A stretch of DNA of 37,849 nt from NCBI GenBank assembly GCA_025928545.1, contig JAICJH010000064.1:1-37849 (forward strand), in the 5' to 3' direction. The DNA comes from Bryobacteraceae bacterium. GTDB taxonomy: Bacteria > Acidobacteriota > Terriglobia > Bryobacterales > Bryobacteraceae. How positions within the stretch are numbered: the stretch's first letter is position 1; each line of letters begins with the position of its first letter. Made by a program: the position numbers and the translations under genes. Positions 8,097 to 15,916 of this stretch are shown piece by piece. The notes under the pieces were generated by a model. It was not told the origin of the DNA, did no database searches, and worked only from the letters and a program-made list of their open reading frames with translations.

Positions 8097-9501
8097 CAAA
8101 TGTCCTCAAAGATTCTGTCTTGACAATATCGTAACCGGCGTCGGTCATCTTTTGATAGATGCCGGCTACCTGCGCGTGGGTTACGGTAGCTCCGCCCGCT
8201 TCGAAGCGGCAACGGTAGCTGTCTGTGAGAAACGTCTCGGACATGCCGCCCGGATAAACAATCACGCCGCGATTGTCGATCATTTTGAGCGTGAGGCCGT
8301 CGTGCGAAATCTGCTTCACCTGGTCGCCCATGGCCTGGGGAGTGATGCCTTTGGAGCCCACGTAGAGATCGACGCCGATCATCTGAATGTCCGTCTTGCG
8401 CTGCGTCGGAGCCCAGTCTTTACGCTTGGCCTGAGCGCCGGCATAGGAAACCGCCGCCAGTTTCTCGGGCTTCTTACCCATGCGCGCCACTACGGCCTGG
8501 GCGAATTCCTTCGTCCCGACCTTTTGCTTACTCACACTCTCTTCAAAAATATCGTAGGTATGAACGCCTTCTTCAATGGTTCGAAGCCAGGCGTTGTGAA
8601 CGCGTTCCGCCGCTTCCCACTGGCCAATGTGAACCAGCATCATCACGCCGCCCAGAAGCAGGCCGGAAGGATTCGCGAGGTTTTGGCCGGCGCGCCGCGG
8701 AGCCGAACCGTGAATCGCTTCGAACATGGAGGCTGAAGTTCCCACATTCGCCGAACCCGCCAGTCCGACAGACCCGGCAATCTGCGCCGCCACGTCGGAA
8801 AGAATATCGCCGTAGAGATTCGGCATCACGATGACGTCGAAGGCTTCCGGCGTATCGGCCAGCTTCGCCGCGCCGATATCGACGATCCAGTGTTCCTGCT
8901 CGATTTCGGGATACTCGGCGCCGATTTCGTCGAAAATGCCATGGAAGAGACCGTCGGTCATCTTCATGATGTTGTCTTTCGTGAAGCAGGTGACCTTCTT
9001 ACGGCCGTTCTGTTTCGCGTACTCGAAGGCGAAGCGGACGATCTTCTCGCTGCCCGGCCGGGAAATCAGCTTCAGGCATTCCATCACGTCGGCGGAGAGG
9101 CGGTATTCGATGCCGGCGTAAAGATCTTCCTCGTTTTCACGGACGATCACCACGTTCATCTTCGGATGCTTCGTATCGACGTAAGGGTGATAGGAAACGC
9201 AGGGCCGGATGTTTGCGTAGAGGCCGAGCCGCTTGCGCGCCGTGACGTTCAGGCTTTTGAAACCGCCGCCCTGAGGCGTAGTGATGGGCGCCTTATAGAA
9301 AACTTTGGTTCTGCGCAACGATTCCCAGGCTTCGGGATCGATGCCGGCGCTGTTACCCCGCAGGTAAACCTTTTCGCCGATTTCAATCGTTTCAATATCG
9401 AGATCCGCACCCGCCGCCTGGATGATATGAAGCGAGGCTTCCATAATCTCCGGGCCGATGCCATCTCCGTGCGCAACTGTGATAGGTATTTTCTGGCTCA
9501 T
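8059..9501 (-). CDS. icd: Isocitrate dehydrogenase, long homodimeric type, probably NADP-dependent
   Basis: A 480-residue isocitrate/isopropylmalate dehydrogenase family enzyme, oxidising isocitrate to 2-oxoglutarate in the TCA cycle. Motifs: HGDGIGPEIM (11-20), substrate loop KSLNVTARKRLGLYANIRP starting near 82, RENEEDLYAGIEYR (121-134), and LYGDILSDVAAQIAGS with the metal-binding Asp residues. The extra C-terminal domain of about 140 residues (from roughly DWAPTQRKTDIQ) is typical of the Thermus/Rickettsia-type enzymes rather than the E. coli type. In the cofactor loop HGSAPRRAGQNLANP two arginines stand where E. coli IDH has Lys-Tyr, which favours NADP over NAD. It is the first gene of a run with purE and the purK-like gene. 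No strong Shine-Dalgarno precedes ATG 9501. Confidence 0.94.
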   Translation of the reverse strand: MSQKIPITVAHGDGIGPEIMEASLHIIQAAGADLDIETIEIGEKVYLRGNSAGIDPEAWESLRRTKVFYKAPITTPQGGGFKSLNVTARKRLGLYANIRPCVSYHPYVDTKHPKMNVVIVRENEEDLYAGIEYRLSADVMECLKLISRPGSEKIVRFAFEYAKQNGRKKVTCFTKDNIMKMTDGLFHGIFDEIGAEYPEIEQEHWIVDIGAAKLADTPEAFDVIVMPNLYGDILSDVAAQIAGSVGLAGSANVGTSASMFEAIHGSAPRRAGQNLANPSGLLLGGVMMLVHIGQWEAAERVHNAWLRTIEEGVHTYDIFEESVSKQKVGTKEFAQAVVARMGKKPEKLAAVSYAGAQAKRKDWAPTQRKTDIQMIGVDLYVGSKGITPQAMGDQVKQISHDGLTLKMIDNRGVIVYPGGMSETFLTDSYRCRFEAGGATVTHAQVAGIYQKMTDAGYDIVKTESLRTFDGKPGFTLAQGQ

Positions 9502-9817
9502 TTTGAAGGTGAAGGCTTAGGATATCACTCGCCTTTTAGCCCCTCCGGCGCACTGGCCGCGACGGGCCGCCAGAGCTGAATTCGGCAACTTACGGCTCCG
9601 CCGCGAAGCGGGTCTGTCATCGCCGCGCGGCGCGAATGAGCCCACCCGGCGACTTCATGCCTCTTTCCGAATGGCGCGCAACAAATGCACTCCACATGCA
9701 CAACTTTGTACGGGCAATCCCCCCACGGCGGTGAAATATGGAACCCGCGTGCTCTTAAGAGCGTTGATCCGGCCTGAAAACGCCCTTTTCAATACATTAA
9801 GACGAACCTGGCCATGC
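9502..9817. other. Intergenic region between icd and the sigma-54-type promoter
   Basis: About 315 bp without a credible gene. It should contain the divergent icd promoter. Two perfect 12-bp palindromes are visible: CGCCGCGCGGCG at 9621-9632 and GCTCTTAAGAGC at 9751-9762. The second is listed separately. The GC-rich part 9580-9680 could fold, but I do not recognise a riboswitch class. Confidence 0.5.
9751..9762. promoter_or_regulatory. 12-bp palindrome GCTCTTAAGAGC, possible activator site
   Basis: This perfect palindrome is centred about 87 bp upstream of the start predicted from the sigma-54-type promoter at 9818-9833. That is a suitable distance for an enhancer-binding protein. Only one copy is seen, whereas such sites often come in pairs, so the assignment is tentative. 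Confidence 0.3.
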
Positions 9818-9833
9818 TGGCATGCCGTTTGCA
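9818..9833 (+). promoter_or_regulatory. Sigma-54 (-24/-12) promoter
   Basis: TGGCATG-CCGT-TTGCA matches the RpoN consensus TGGCACG-N4-TTGCW with one mismatch. The GG and GC dinucleotides are exactly 12 nt apart (9819 and 9831). Predicted transcription start is near 9844. That leaves a 15-nt leader containing GAGG (9846-9849) at the right distance from the ATG at 9859. Promoter, leader and start codon are therefore mutually consistent. Confidence 0.75.
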
Positions 9834-9858
9834 TTCGCCACGCCCGAGGTCTTAACGA

Positions 9859-11115
9859 ATGATTTACCGCTCAGTGCTCCTCGCCGGAGTGTTTGCCGCC
9901 GTCTGTCTCGCCAATCCGGAAACGATCGTTTTCAGTGGCACCGCCACCGGATCTGTAAACGGAGTCAAGTTCACCAACCAGCCGTTTGCTTTTACCTACT
10001 TCACCGATTCGACCGCAGTTGCGCCCGGCACGTTTTGCTGCACCGATAACATCACGACTCCCGCCGGAACCCAGGCGTCGTTCCGTATCGGCAGCACATT
10101 TACCGGCTATCTGACCGGCATCCAGGCCGTATTCGTCAATTCCGGCGAACAGCAGATGGGGATGTGGTTCTATGACACGCAGGACTGGCTCGACATTCTG
10201 TTTCCTATTAACAGCTACGGGCTGAACTCCAATTTCGGTCCCGTCACCGGGACAACGTTTATCTTTCCCGATGCTCGTCCGCTTCCGACAACTGCCGGAC
10301 CGATCATCTTCACGTCGGTAACTGGAGCGACCGCGAACGTGACGGTATCGACCACGCCGAATCCGACGCCCGTAATCACCTCGGTGGGGACAGCCTACGG
10401 ATCGGGCATCGCACAGAATACGTGGATCGCCATTCGCGGCACGAATCTTGTTCCAAACACAACGCAGCCCCAGGGTCTCTCATGGATTGGTCCGCAGGAT
10501 TTCAGCGGCGGCGTGCTGACCACCGATCTGAACGGAGTGGGCGTCACTGTGAATGGAAAACCGGCCACAGTTTCCTTCTATTGCAGCGGAACGGTCGCGT
10601 CATCCATCTGCCCGGCGGATCAGATCAACGCACTTACGCCGATTGATCCGACGACGGGCCCGATTCAGGTCGTGGTGAAGAACGGCGGCGTTGCAAGCGC
10701 GCCGTTCACAATCACGGCCACCACAATCTCGCCGACCTTTCTGCAGTTCAAGAACAACTACGTGACTGCGACTCACGCAAACTTCAGCCTGCTGGGACCG
10801 ACGACGCTCTATCCCGGTTTCTCAACTCCGGCGGCCGTAGGTGAAACCATTGTGCTCTGGGCGATCGGGTTCGGGATGCCCAGCACCCCGATCATACCGG
10901 GATCGGAGACGCAATCGGGACCGCTGCCGACACTTCCCATTTGCTCGATTAACGGCGCCGGCGCAACGGTCACCTTTGCCGGCGTTGTCAGTCCGGGCTT
11001 GTATCAGCTGAATGTTGTGGTTCCGAACGGAGCCACAAACGGCGATAACAAGGTGATCTGCACGTATGGCGGGGCCACCACTCTGAGCACCAATCTGATC
11101 TCGGTGGCGCGCTAG
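9859..11115 (+). CDS. Secreted protein with Solibacter-type C-terminal domain (TIGR03437-like)
   Basis: A 418-residue protein with a short signal peptide (IYRSVLLAGVFAAVCLA). An N-terminal beta-rich domain (about 20-165; FSGTATGSVNGVKF, FTYFTDST) resembles repeats in acidobacterial PEP-CTERM-like extracellular proteins. The C-terminal half (about 170-418) matches the Solibacter uncharacterised C-terminal domain: ITSVGTAYG, WIAIRGTNLVP, GVGVTVNGKPA, INALTPIDPTTGPIQVVVKNGG, ETIVLWAIGFG and GLYQLNVVVP. This domain is an immunoglobulin-like surface module found almost only in this lineage and is the best taxonomic marker in the window. The start is set by GAGG 9 nt upstream. Transcription probably depends on RpoN. 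No exosortase signal is seen at the C-terminus. The role is unknown; an extracellular or adhesive protein is likely. Confidence 0.85.
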   Translation: MIYRSVLLAGVFAAVCLANPETIVFSGTATGSVNGVKFTNQPFAFTYFTDSTAVAPGTFCCTDNITTPAGTQASFRIGSTFTGYLTGIQAVFVNSGEQQMGMWFYDTQDWLDILFPINSYGLNSNFGPVTGTTFIFPDARPLPTTAGPIIFTSVTGATANVTVSTTPNPTPVITSVGTAYGSGIAQNTWIAIRGTNLVPNTTQPQGLSWIGPQDFSGGVLTTDLNGVGVTVNGKPATVSFYCSGTVASSICPADQINALTPIDPTTGPIQVVVKNGGVASAPFTITATTISPTFLQFKNNYVTATHANFSLLGPTTLYPGFSTPAAVGETIVLWAIGFGMPSTPIIPGSETQSGPLPTLPICSINGAGATVTFAGVVSPGLYQLNVVVPNGATNGDNKVICTYGGATTLSTNLISVAR

Positions 11116-11138
11116 TCCGTAACCATTAAAACGGGCTG

Positions 11139-12362
11139 CTAGGTGCGGACTGTGGGCGTGTCGCGAGGCAAGAGCAGGATCGCGATTGCGCCCACAGCCG
11201 CCAAACCGAGCACTACATTCATCGGCATCGCATAACTGCCGGATTTTTCGCGCAGCAGAGAAACGCCGAGCGGGACCCAGGTTTGTCCGATCGTATTGAC
11301 CGGCAGGATAATCGCCATCGCGCGTGCGAGCGAGTTCACCCCGAACTGTTTGGCCGCCATCAGCGGAATCAGCATGTAGTCCGCGCCCATGGCGAAGCCG
11401 AAAACGACGGAAAACGGATAAGGGCTGCCCGAGGGGTGCACTGAGAGCAACAACGGGATGGTGGCCGCCACGATGAAGTAGGTTGCAGTCATGACCCATT
11501 TCATCGAGAGCGTATCGGAAAACCGGCCGATCAAAAGCCGCCCGACGATACTGGCATAGAGAATCCATGTGGTGGACGTACTCCATACATTGTTTAATTG
11601 CGCCTGATTCGAGAAGCCCTGTTCGGCGAAGACCAGTTTCATGTGCTGATTGATCGCGCCGATGGCACCGATGGAACATAAGCTCCCCAGCAGTAAGAGC
11701 CAGAACGAGCCCTGCCGCAGCAGATAGCCGAAACTTCGCGGCTCGATCCTGCTGTCGGCGTGCGGTTCGGAATCGCCGTCGGGAAACTGGCCGACATCGG
11801 ACGGGCGGTCCTTATGCATGAAGAGCGCTATGGGCCAGGCCAGAACCATCACGCAGCCGATGGCGATCAGCGCGGTACGAAAAGAATAGTGCTCGGTGAG
11901 GGGCCGAACCAGTTTCGGTCCCTGCGCTCCCACCAGCGCGACACCCACATAAACAATTCCCATCGCCGAGCCGCGGTTGCGCCGGAACCAATGCGAAACC
12001 ATGATCTGGTGCGGAATCGGTCCGGAGAGAATGTATCCGAAAGTGTAGAGAAACCAAAGAAAGTAGTAGACGGTAATATTGCCGGTCATCTGGCTGAAGC
12101 CGAAGAATGCCAGCATGGTCAGCGCCGTTCCGGCAATGAGCAGCTTGCGCGGACTGAAACGTGGAACCAGCAGCGGACCCACCCAGAGCGTCAGCAAAGC
12201 CGCCAGTGGAAACCCGAGGGTAATGTCGTGAAGCTGCCAATGAAACGCGTTCTTGTAATAGTCATAGAAGAACGGCATGTTGTAGTACGGCAACCCGACG
12301 GAGATTCCAAACGTCAGGCAGGAGGCCAGTACGATCCACCGGCCGTAGAAGCTTTTGGACAT
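11139..12362 (-). CDS. MFS transporter, oxalate/formate antiporter-like
   Basis: A 407-residue integral membrane protein with about 12 helices. Its layout fits the oxalate:formate/monocarboxylate type of the major facilitator superfamily (FGISVGLPYYNMPFFYDYY in helix 1; GYILSGPIPHQIMVSHWFRRNRGSAMGI for helix 4 and the loop 4-5 motif; FAMGADYMLIPL in the second half). A hydrophilic loop (HKDRPSDVGQFPDGDSEPHADSR) separates the two six-helix halves. ATG 12362 begins a canonical N-terminus MSKSFYGRWIVLA; a 12-residue upstream extension is possible but is not supported. The substrate is unknown and no catabolic genes are adjacent. It converges on the Soli_cterm gene with a 23-bp gap and diverges from the outer-membrane protein gene. 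Confidence 0.88.
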   Translation of the reverse strand: MSKSFYGRWIVLASCLTFGISVGLPYYNMPFFYDYYKNAFHWQLHDITLGFPLAALLTLWVGPLLVPRFSPRKLLIAGTALTMLAFFGFSQMTGNITVYYFLWFLYTFGYILSGPIPHQIMVSHWFRRNRGSAMGIVYVGVALVGAQGPKLVRPLTEHYSFRTALIAIGCVMVLAWPIALFMHKDRPSDVGQFPDGDSEPHADSRIEPRSFGYLLRQGSFWLLLLGSLCSIGAIGAINQHMKLVFAEQGFSNQAQLNNVWSTSTTWILYASIVGRLLIGRFSDTLSMKWVMTATYFIVAATIPLLLSVHPSGSPYPFSVVFGFAMGADYMLIPLMAAKQFGVNSLARAMAIILPVNTIGQTWVPLGVSLLREKSGSYAMPMNVVLGLAAVGAIAILLLPRDTPTVRT

Positions 12363-12369
12363 GTGAGCC

Positions 12370-12375
12370 AATTTA
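12370..12375 (-). promoter_or_regulatory. Putative -10 element for a leaderless MFS transcript
   Basis: Reading on the minus strand, TAAATT lies exactly 7 nt before ATG 12362 with no Shine-Dalgarno in between. This is the same geometry as at 401, 6594 and 27689. The upstream bases TGGTGA could add extended -10 contacts. Confidence 0.4.
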
Positions 12376-12533
12376 TCACCAGTGTGCGTGCGCGGCACCG
12401 GAGACGAGAACGCATAGCATAGACGGCACAGGAAGGAAACCGGCGGCAGGCAGGCTGCGTATACAATTTGACAAGTGGGTGCGGAGGTTCGTGGTTCCCC
12501 GCCCGTTTCAATTTAAAACCGGTGAGGAGTCAT

Positions 12534-13478
12534 TTGAGTATCCGTTCTCTTTCTGCGCGCGCGTTCGTTCCGGTGGCTTATTTTCTGTCGGCCGCGACTC
12601 TGATCGTGACGCCCTCCATCGCTCAGCAGGCGCCCCCCGCGGCCCCCGGCGCCACGCCGCCGGCAATTCAGACTGCGCCATCCACACCAGCTCAGGTAGC
12701 CGCAGCTACGGCTCCCGCGTCCAAAGAGCCCGATTATCCGGACCCGCGAACTTTTGTTATCGGAGTTTATGGTCTGTCGAGCCTTACTTCGTCCGGACCC
12801 GACATTCGCGGCGGAGTGCTCGCAGCCGCCCGCGGTACGTACGAAACGCTGAATGGAATCGGACAACCCTATCGAATTGCGCCGCAGATTGAAATCGGGA
12901 TTCCGGTAACCCGGACTGGCATGCTGTATCTCGATGTCGAACGCCTGCGCGGCGATGGAAGCCAGACATTAACCCAGGATTCCTTTATCGATAGTTTCAA
13001 CTTCAATAAAGGCGATGTTGTAGCCTCCGCATATCACATTAAGACCGGCCGTCTTTATCTGGATGACCTGCTGTTTCCGCACAAGTTTCCGGTCGCGCGG
13101 CTGCGCTTTAAGTCGATCTGGGGAGTTCGCTATCTGGGTATCACGCAGACGGTTCTCTCACCAACGGAAGACGCCATCACCGGGGTTCCCGGGACCAGCT
13201 TCCAGCTCTCCAGCAGCTACATTTTGTATCCCGAATTCGGCGCGGCGATGGAATATGCAATCGCGCCGCACGTGCTGTTTCGGGTGGATGGCGCCGGTTT
13301 CGCGTTTCCGCACCGCGCTGCCTTGAACGAAACCAGCGGCACGCTGTCCTTCCGCCAGAAGAACCTTGAAGTCCTGCTCGGCGTCAAAACGCTGCACTTC
13401 AAGACCAGCCCGAAGAAGGACGAATACGAAATCGGCACGTTCATCACGCCGTTCCTCGGCCTGCGCTGGCACTGGTAA
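12534..13478 (+). CDS. Secreted protein, probable outer-membrane beta-barrel
   Basis: A 314-residue protein. TTG 12534 is preferred because GGTGAGGAG ends 4 nt upstream and the resulting N-terminus (SIRSLSARAFVPVAYFLSAA) is a good signal peptide cut near SIAQQ. It is followed by a Pro/Ala-rich low-complexity linker (about 35-65) and then alternating amphipathic strands, for example TFVIGVYGLSSL, GMLYLDVERLRG and GRLYLDDLLFPHKF. The chain ends GLRWHW, and an aromatic terminal residue is typical of outer-membrane barrels. No close family is recognised. The downstream methyltransferase begins 17 bp later with its own Shine-Dalgarno, so the two are probably one transcript. The barrel call is inferred from strand pattern and C-terminus. 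Confidence 0.7.
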   Translation: MSIRSLSARAFVPVAYFLSAATLIVTPSIAQQAPPAAPGATPPAIQTAPSTPAQVAAATAPASKEPDYPDPRTFVIGVYGLSSLTSSGPDIRGGVLAAARGTYETLNGIGQPYRIAPQIEIGIPVTRTGMLYLDVERLRGDGSQTLTQDSFIDSFNFNKGDVVASAYHIKTGRLYLDDLLFPHKFPVARLRFKSIWGVRYLGITQTVLSPTEDAITGVPGTSFQLSSSYILYPEFGAAMEYAIAPHVLFRVDGAGFAFPHRAALNETSGTLSFRQKNLEVLLGVKTLHFKTSPKKDEYEIGTFITPFLGLRWHW

Positions 13479-13495
13479 CTGAACCGCAGGACTCC

Positions 13496-14101
13496 GTGCC
13501 ATCGTCTGATTCCACAACGGGAAGCGCTCTGAAGATTCTCGATGTTGGCTGTGGCGTCAACAAGTATTCCGGCTCCATCGGTATCGATATCAATCGCGCG
13601 ACAGCCGCCGATGTGATCTGCGACCTGGACCATTTTCCATATCCTTTCGCCGACCGCACGTTCGACCGGCTACGCGTCATCCATGTCATTGAGCATCTGA
13701 CCGATGTCATCCGCGCCATGGAGGAGTTCCACCGGCTAACGCGCCCCGGCGGACGGGTGCGCCTCGAAACCCCGCATTACACCGATTTCAGCTCCTTTTG
13801 CGATCCCACCCACAAGCACCACCTGAACAGTTTTTCATTTCGGTACTTCGGCGCCAACGATGCGGGCTTCGGATATTACACGACTGCAAAATTTCGTGAG
13901 ATTTCTGTCCGTCTCCGCCTACTATCTGTCTGGAGATGGCTGGGCTTCGAATTTCTCGTCAATGCATTCCCCAGGTTCCGACGGTTCTGGGAGCATTACC
14001 TCTGCTATGTGGTGCGCGGCAAGTCAATGGAGTTCGAATTTGAACCCCTTGGCCCCGCTGTATCGCCTGGCCGACCACCTGCGGTATCGGCGACACGCTG
14101 A
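13496..14101 (+). CDS. Class I SAM-dependent methyltransferase
   Basis: A 201-residue methyltransferase of the type 11/UbiE-like group. Motif I is ILDVGCGVNKYSGSIGIDIN (about 14-33), with the acidic GIDIN after the second strand, followed by DLDHFPYPFADRTFDRL, VIHVIEHL (motif II-like) and LTRPGGRVRLETPH (motif III). The GTG start at 13496 is backed by AGGA 4-5 nt upstream. It begins 17 bp after the outer-membrane protein gene. The last 62 bp overlap the proposed start of yraN in another frame, longer than usual; the final residues (PLGPAVSPGRPPAVSATR) look non-conserved, consistent with a drifting C-terminus. The substrate is unknown. Similar enzymes act on glycans, lipids or quinones. Confidence 0.85.
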   Translation: MPSSDSTTGSALKILDVGCGVNKYSGSIGIDINRATAADVICDLDHFPYPFADRTFDRLRVIHVIEHLTDVIRAMEEFHRLTRPGGRVRLETPHYTDFSSFCDPTHKHHLNSFSFRYFGANDAGFGYYTTAKFREISVRLRLLSVWRWLGFEFLVNAFPRFRRFWEHYLCYVVRGKSMEFEFEPLGPAVSPGRPPAVSATR

Positions 14102-14453
14102 CACCGGCAAACACGGCGAAGATCTGGCACATCGCTACCTGCGGGGCCAGGGCTGGCTGGTTGTGGCGCGGAACTGGCGGCCACCTCAGGGCGGAGGTGA
14201 AATCGATCTGATCGCATGCGAACCGACTCAAACCGGCGACATCCTGGTGTTTGTTGAAGTCAAGAGCAGAACATCCGGTCAATGGAACGCTCCGGAACGG
14301 GACGTGGATGCGGATAAGCGAATGGCCCTGCGGCGGGCCGCCAGAGATTATGTGCGCCGTGCGCAGGCGGATCCGGGCCGGCTACGGTTTGATGTGATCG
14401 CAATTTCGGCCGGAAAGCTCGAACATTTCCGCGATGCCTTTCCGCCTCTGTGA
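14040..14453 (+). CDS. yraN: YraN / UPF0102 family nuclease-fold protein
   Basis: A 137-residue UPF0102 protein with the Holliday-junction-resolvase-like fold. Landmarks: GKHGEDLAHRYLRGQGWLVVARNWR (from about residue 23), GGEIDLIA with Asp56, and FVEVKSR with Glu73 and Lys75, which form the PD-(D/E)xK-like core. The TTG start at 14040 has GGAG 7 nt upstream, but it lies inside the methyltransferase gene. Without the overlap the protein would lack part of its N-terminus, although the conserved domain begins only near residue 20, so the exact start is uncertain. The function is not settled; a DNA-processing role is inferred from fold. The stop codon lies inside the loop of a hairpin. Confidence 0.88.
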   Translation: MNPLAPLYRLADHLRYRRHADTGKHGEDLAHRYLRGQGWLVVARNWRPPQGGGEIDLIACEPTQTGDILVFVEVKSRTSGQWNAPERDVDADKRMALRRAARDYVRRAQADPGRLRFDVIAISAGKLEHFRDAFPPL

Positions 14454-14460
14454 GAGGCGG
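14442..14460. terminator. Hairpin CCGCCTC-TGTGA-GAGGCGG spanning the yraN stop
   Basis: A perfect 7-bp GC-rich stem (14442-14448 and 14454-14460) with a 5-nt loop that contains the yraN TGA. It sits at the convergence of yraN and hpt (27-bp gap). No T-run follows on either strand, so it would be a weak intrinsic terminator or a 3'-end stabiliser serving either direction. Confidence 0.4.
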
Positions 14461-14480
14461 GTCGGGCGCTGAATTGCCCT

Positions 14481-14996
14481 CTACGGCTCCAGGATGCAGA
14501 CGTCGCGCAGGTTGCGGTATTTTTCTGCGTAATCCAGACCGTACCCTACTACGAATTCATCCGGAATCTGAAACCCGACGTACGCCACATCCACGTGCCG
14601 GATCCGGCGCTCCGGCTTATCCAGCAGCGTCGCCACCCGCACGGACTTCGGCTTGCGTGTTTTCAGTAAAGACGTCAGATAATTCAGCGTCACTCCGCTG
14701 TCGATGATGTCTTCCACAATCAGGACATCGGCGCCCTCGAGCGAGATATCGAGATCCTTGATGATCTTCACTTCGCCGGACGATGTCTTACCCTTCCCGT
14801 AACTCGAAATTCCCATGAAATCGATGAACGTGTCGCGCTTCACCGCGCGGGCCAGATCCGCCATGAAAAAACAGGCGCCTTTCAGAATACAAATGAGATA
14901 CAGCGTGCCATCGGGGTAATCGGCATCGATCTGCGCGCCGATCTCGGCAATGCGGATCTGGATCTGTTGTTCGGAAATAAGGGTCTTAAGTGCCAT
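14481..14996 (-). CDS. hpt: Hypoxanthine(-guanine) phosphoribosyltransferase
   Basis: A 171-residue purine-salvage enzyme converting hypoxanthine or guanine plus PRPP to IMP or GMP. The PRPP-binding loop VLIVEDIIDSGVTL (91-104) is canonical. ILKGACFFMADLAR (37-50), the flexible-loop region SSYGKGKTSSGEV (64-76) and the C-terminal VGYGLDYAEKYRNL with the base-contacting region are also present. The start ATG 14996 gives MALKTLISEQQIQ; an in-frame GTG at 15023 would add nine residues (AGGAAG lies between the two candidate starts, about 12 nt before the ATG). It is convergent with yraN and divergent from yebC. In this genomic neighbourhood it complements the de novo purine genes on the same strand at 6.6-8.1 kb. 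Confidence 0.95.
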   Translation of the reverse strand: MALKTLISEQQIQIRIAEIGAQIDADYPDGTLYLICILKGACFFMADLARAVKRDTFIDFMGISSYGKGKTSSGEVKIIKDLDISLEGADVLIVEDIIDSGVTLNYLTSLLKTRKPKSVRVATLLDKPERRIRHVDVAYVGFQIPDEFVVGYGLDYAEKYRNLRDVCILEP

Positions 14997-15085
14997 GGAG
15001 GATGACGACTTCCTATTGTCCACCAGAGACCCGTTTACCGACCGCAGGGGCCGTTCCTGTGGCTTCCGGACGATCTGCTATCCTG

Positions 15086-15114
15086 TGATTTCTGCGTGGT
15101 TGCGGGCATACAAT
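15086..15114 (+). promoter_or_regulatory. Probable sigma-70 promoter for the yebC operon
   Basis: TACAAT at 15109-15114 is a 5/6 match to the -10 consensus. A weak -35 (TGATTT, 15086-15091) lies 17 nt upstream. Transcription would begin near 15121, leaving a leader of about 30 nt that contains GGAG before the yebC ATG at 15151. Confidence 0.45.
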
Positions 15115-15150
15115 ACAGGTGTCTCCGCCGCACGCACACGGAGTCTCAAC

Positions 15151-15882
15151 ATGTCAGGCCACTCAAAATGGGCAACCATCAAACACAAGAAGGCTGCCAC
15201 CGATGCGAAGCGCGGGAAGATATTCACCCGCCTGATTAAGGAAATCATGATTGCCGCCCGCAATGGCGGCGATCCCGACGGTAACCCTCGTCTCCGTACC
15301 GCTATCCTGGCGGCCAAGAATGTGTCGATGCCTTCCGACAACATCAAGAAGGCCATCATGCGCGGGACGGGCGAACTGGAAGGCGGCCAGATCGACGAAG
15401 TCATGTTCGAAGGCTATGGACCGGGCGGCGCCGCGGTTTTGGTCATGGTCGCGACCGACAATAGAAACCGTACGGTCAGCGACATTCGCCACGCGTTCTC
15501 GAAGCAGGGCGGCAATCTCGGCGAACAGGGGAGCGTCTCCTGGATGTTCGAGCGTAAGAGCCAGATCGTTGTCGAGAAGGAAAAGATCGGCGAAGACGCG
15601 CTCATGAGCCTTGTGCTCGAAGCCGGCGCGGAAGATCTGAAGGACGGGGGCGACTCCTGGGAAGTGATCTCAGATCCCAACAGCCACGAAGCTGTGCTGG
15701 CTGCGATAAACGCGGCGGGACTGGAGACCGTCGCCGCTGAAGTCGGCATGATTCCCAAGAACCTGATGGAACTCGAAGGCAAGAATGCGGCCGGCATGGT
15801 TCGTCTGCTGGACGCACTGGAAGAGCACGACGATGTTCAGAACGTCTACTCCAATTTCGAGTCGAGCGGAGACGAAGAATAG
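15151..15882 (+). CDS. yebC: YebC/PmpR family protein (TACO1-like)
   Basis: A 243-residue YebC-family protein of normal length. The hallmark N-terminus MSGHSKWATIKHKKAATDAKRGKIF is followed by NPRLRTAILAAKNVSMPSDNIKKAI, the GYGPGGAAVLV loop and a C-terminal domain ending DALEEHDDVQNVYSNF. Members were described as transcription regulators and, more recently, as translation factors that help ribosomes through proline stretches, so either role is possible. ATG 15151 has GGAG 8 nt upstream. It heads a plus-strand run, with ruvC 34 bp downstream, the classic yebC-ruvC order. The frame is open further upstream to 14950, but that part overlaps hpt antisense and is not YebC-like. Confidence 0.95.
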   Translation: MSGHSKWATIKHKKAATDAKRGKIFTRLIKEIMIAARNGGDPDGNPRLRTAILAAKNVSMPSDNIKKAIMRGTGELEGGQIDEVMFEGYGPGGAAVLVMVATDNRNRTVSDIRHAFSKQGGNLGEQGSVSWMFERKSQIVVEKEKIGEDALMSLVLEAGAEDLKDGGDSWEVISDPNSHEAVLAAINAAGLETVAAEVGMIPKNLMELEGKNAAGMVRLLDALEEHDDVQNVYSNFESSGDEE

Positions 15883-15916
15883 TCGTTGTAGTTTTCGGCC
15901 GGGAGGTAGTTCAGGT

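Noticed and set aside
7462..8736. 424-codon open frame on the plus strand
   Set aside because: It is antisense to purE, the purK-like gene and icd, each with clear motifs.
9580..9680. Riboswitch (GEMM/c-di-GMP or cobalamin type) upstream of icd
   Set aside because: GC-rich with palindromes but lacking the conserved core sequences of those classes.
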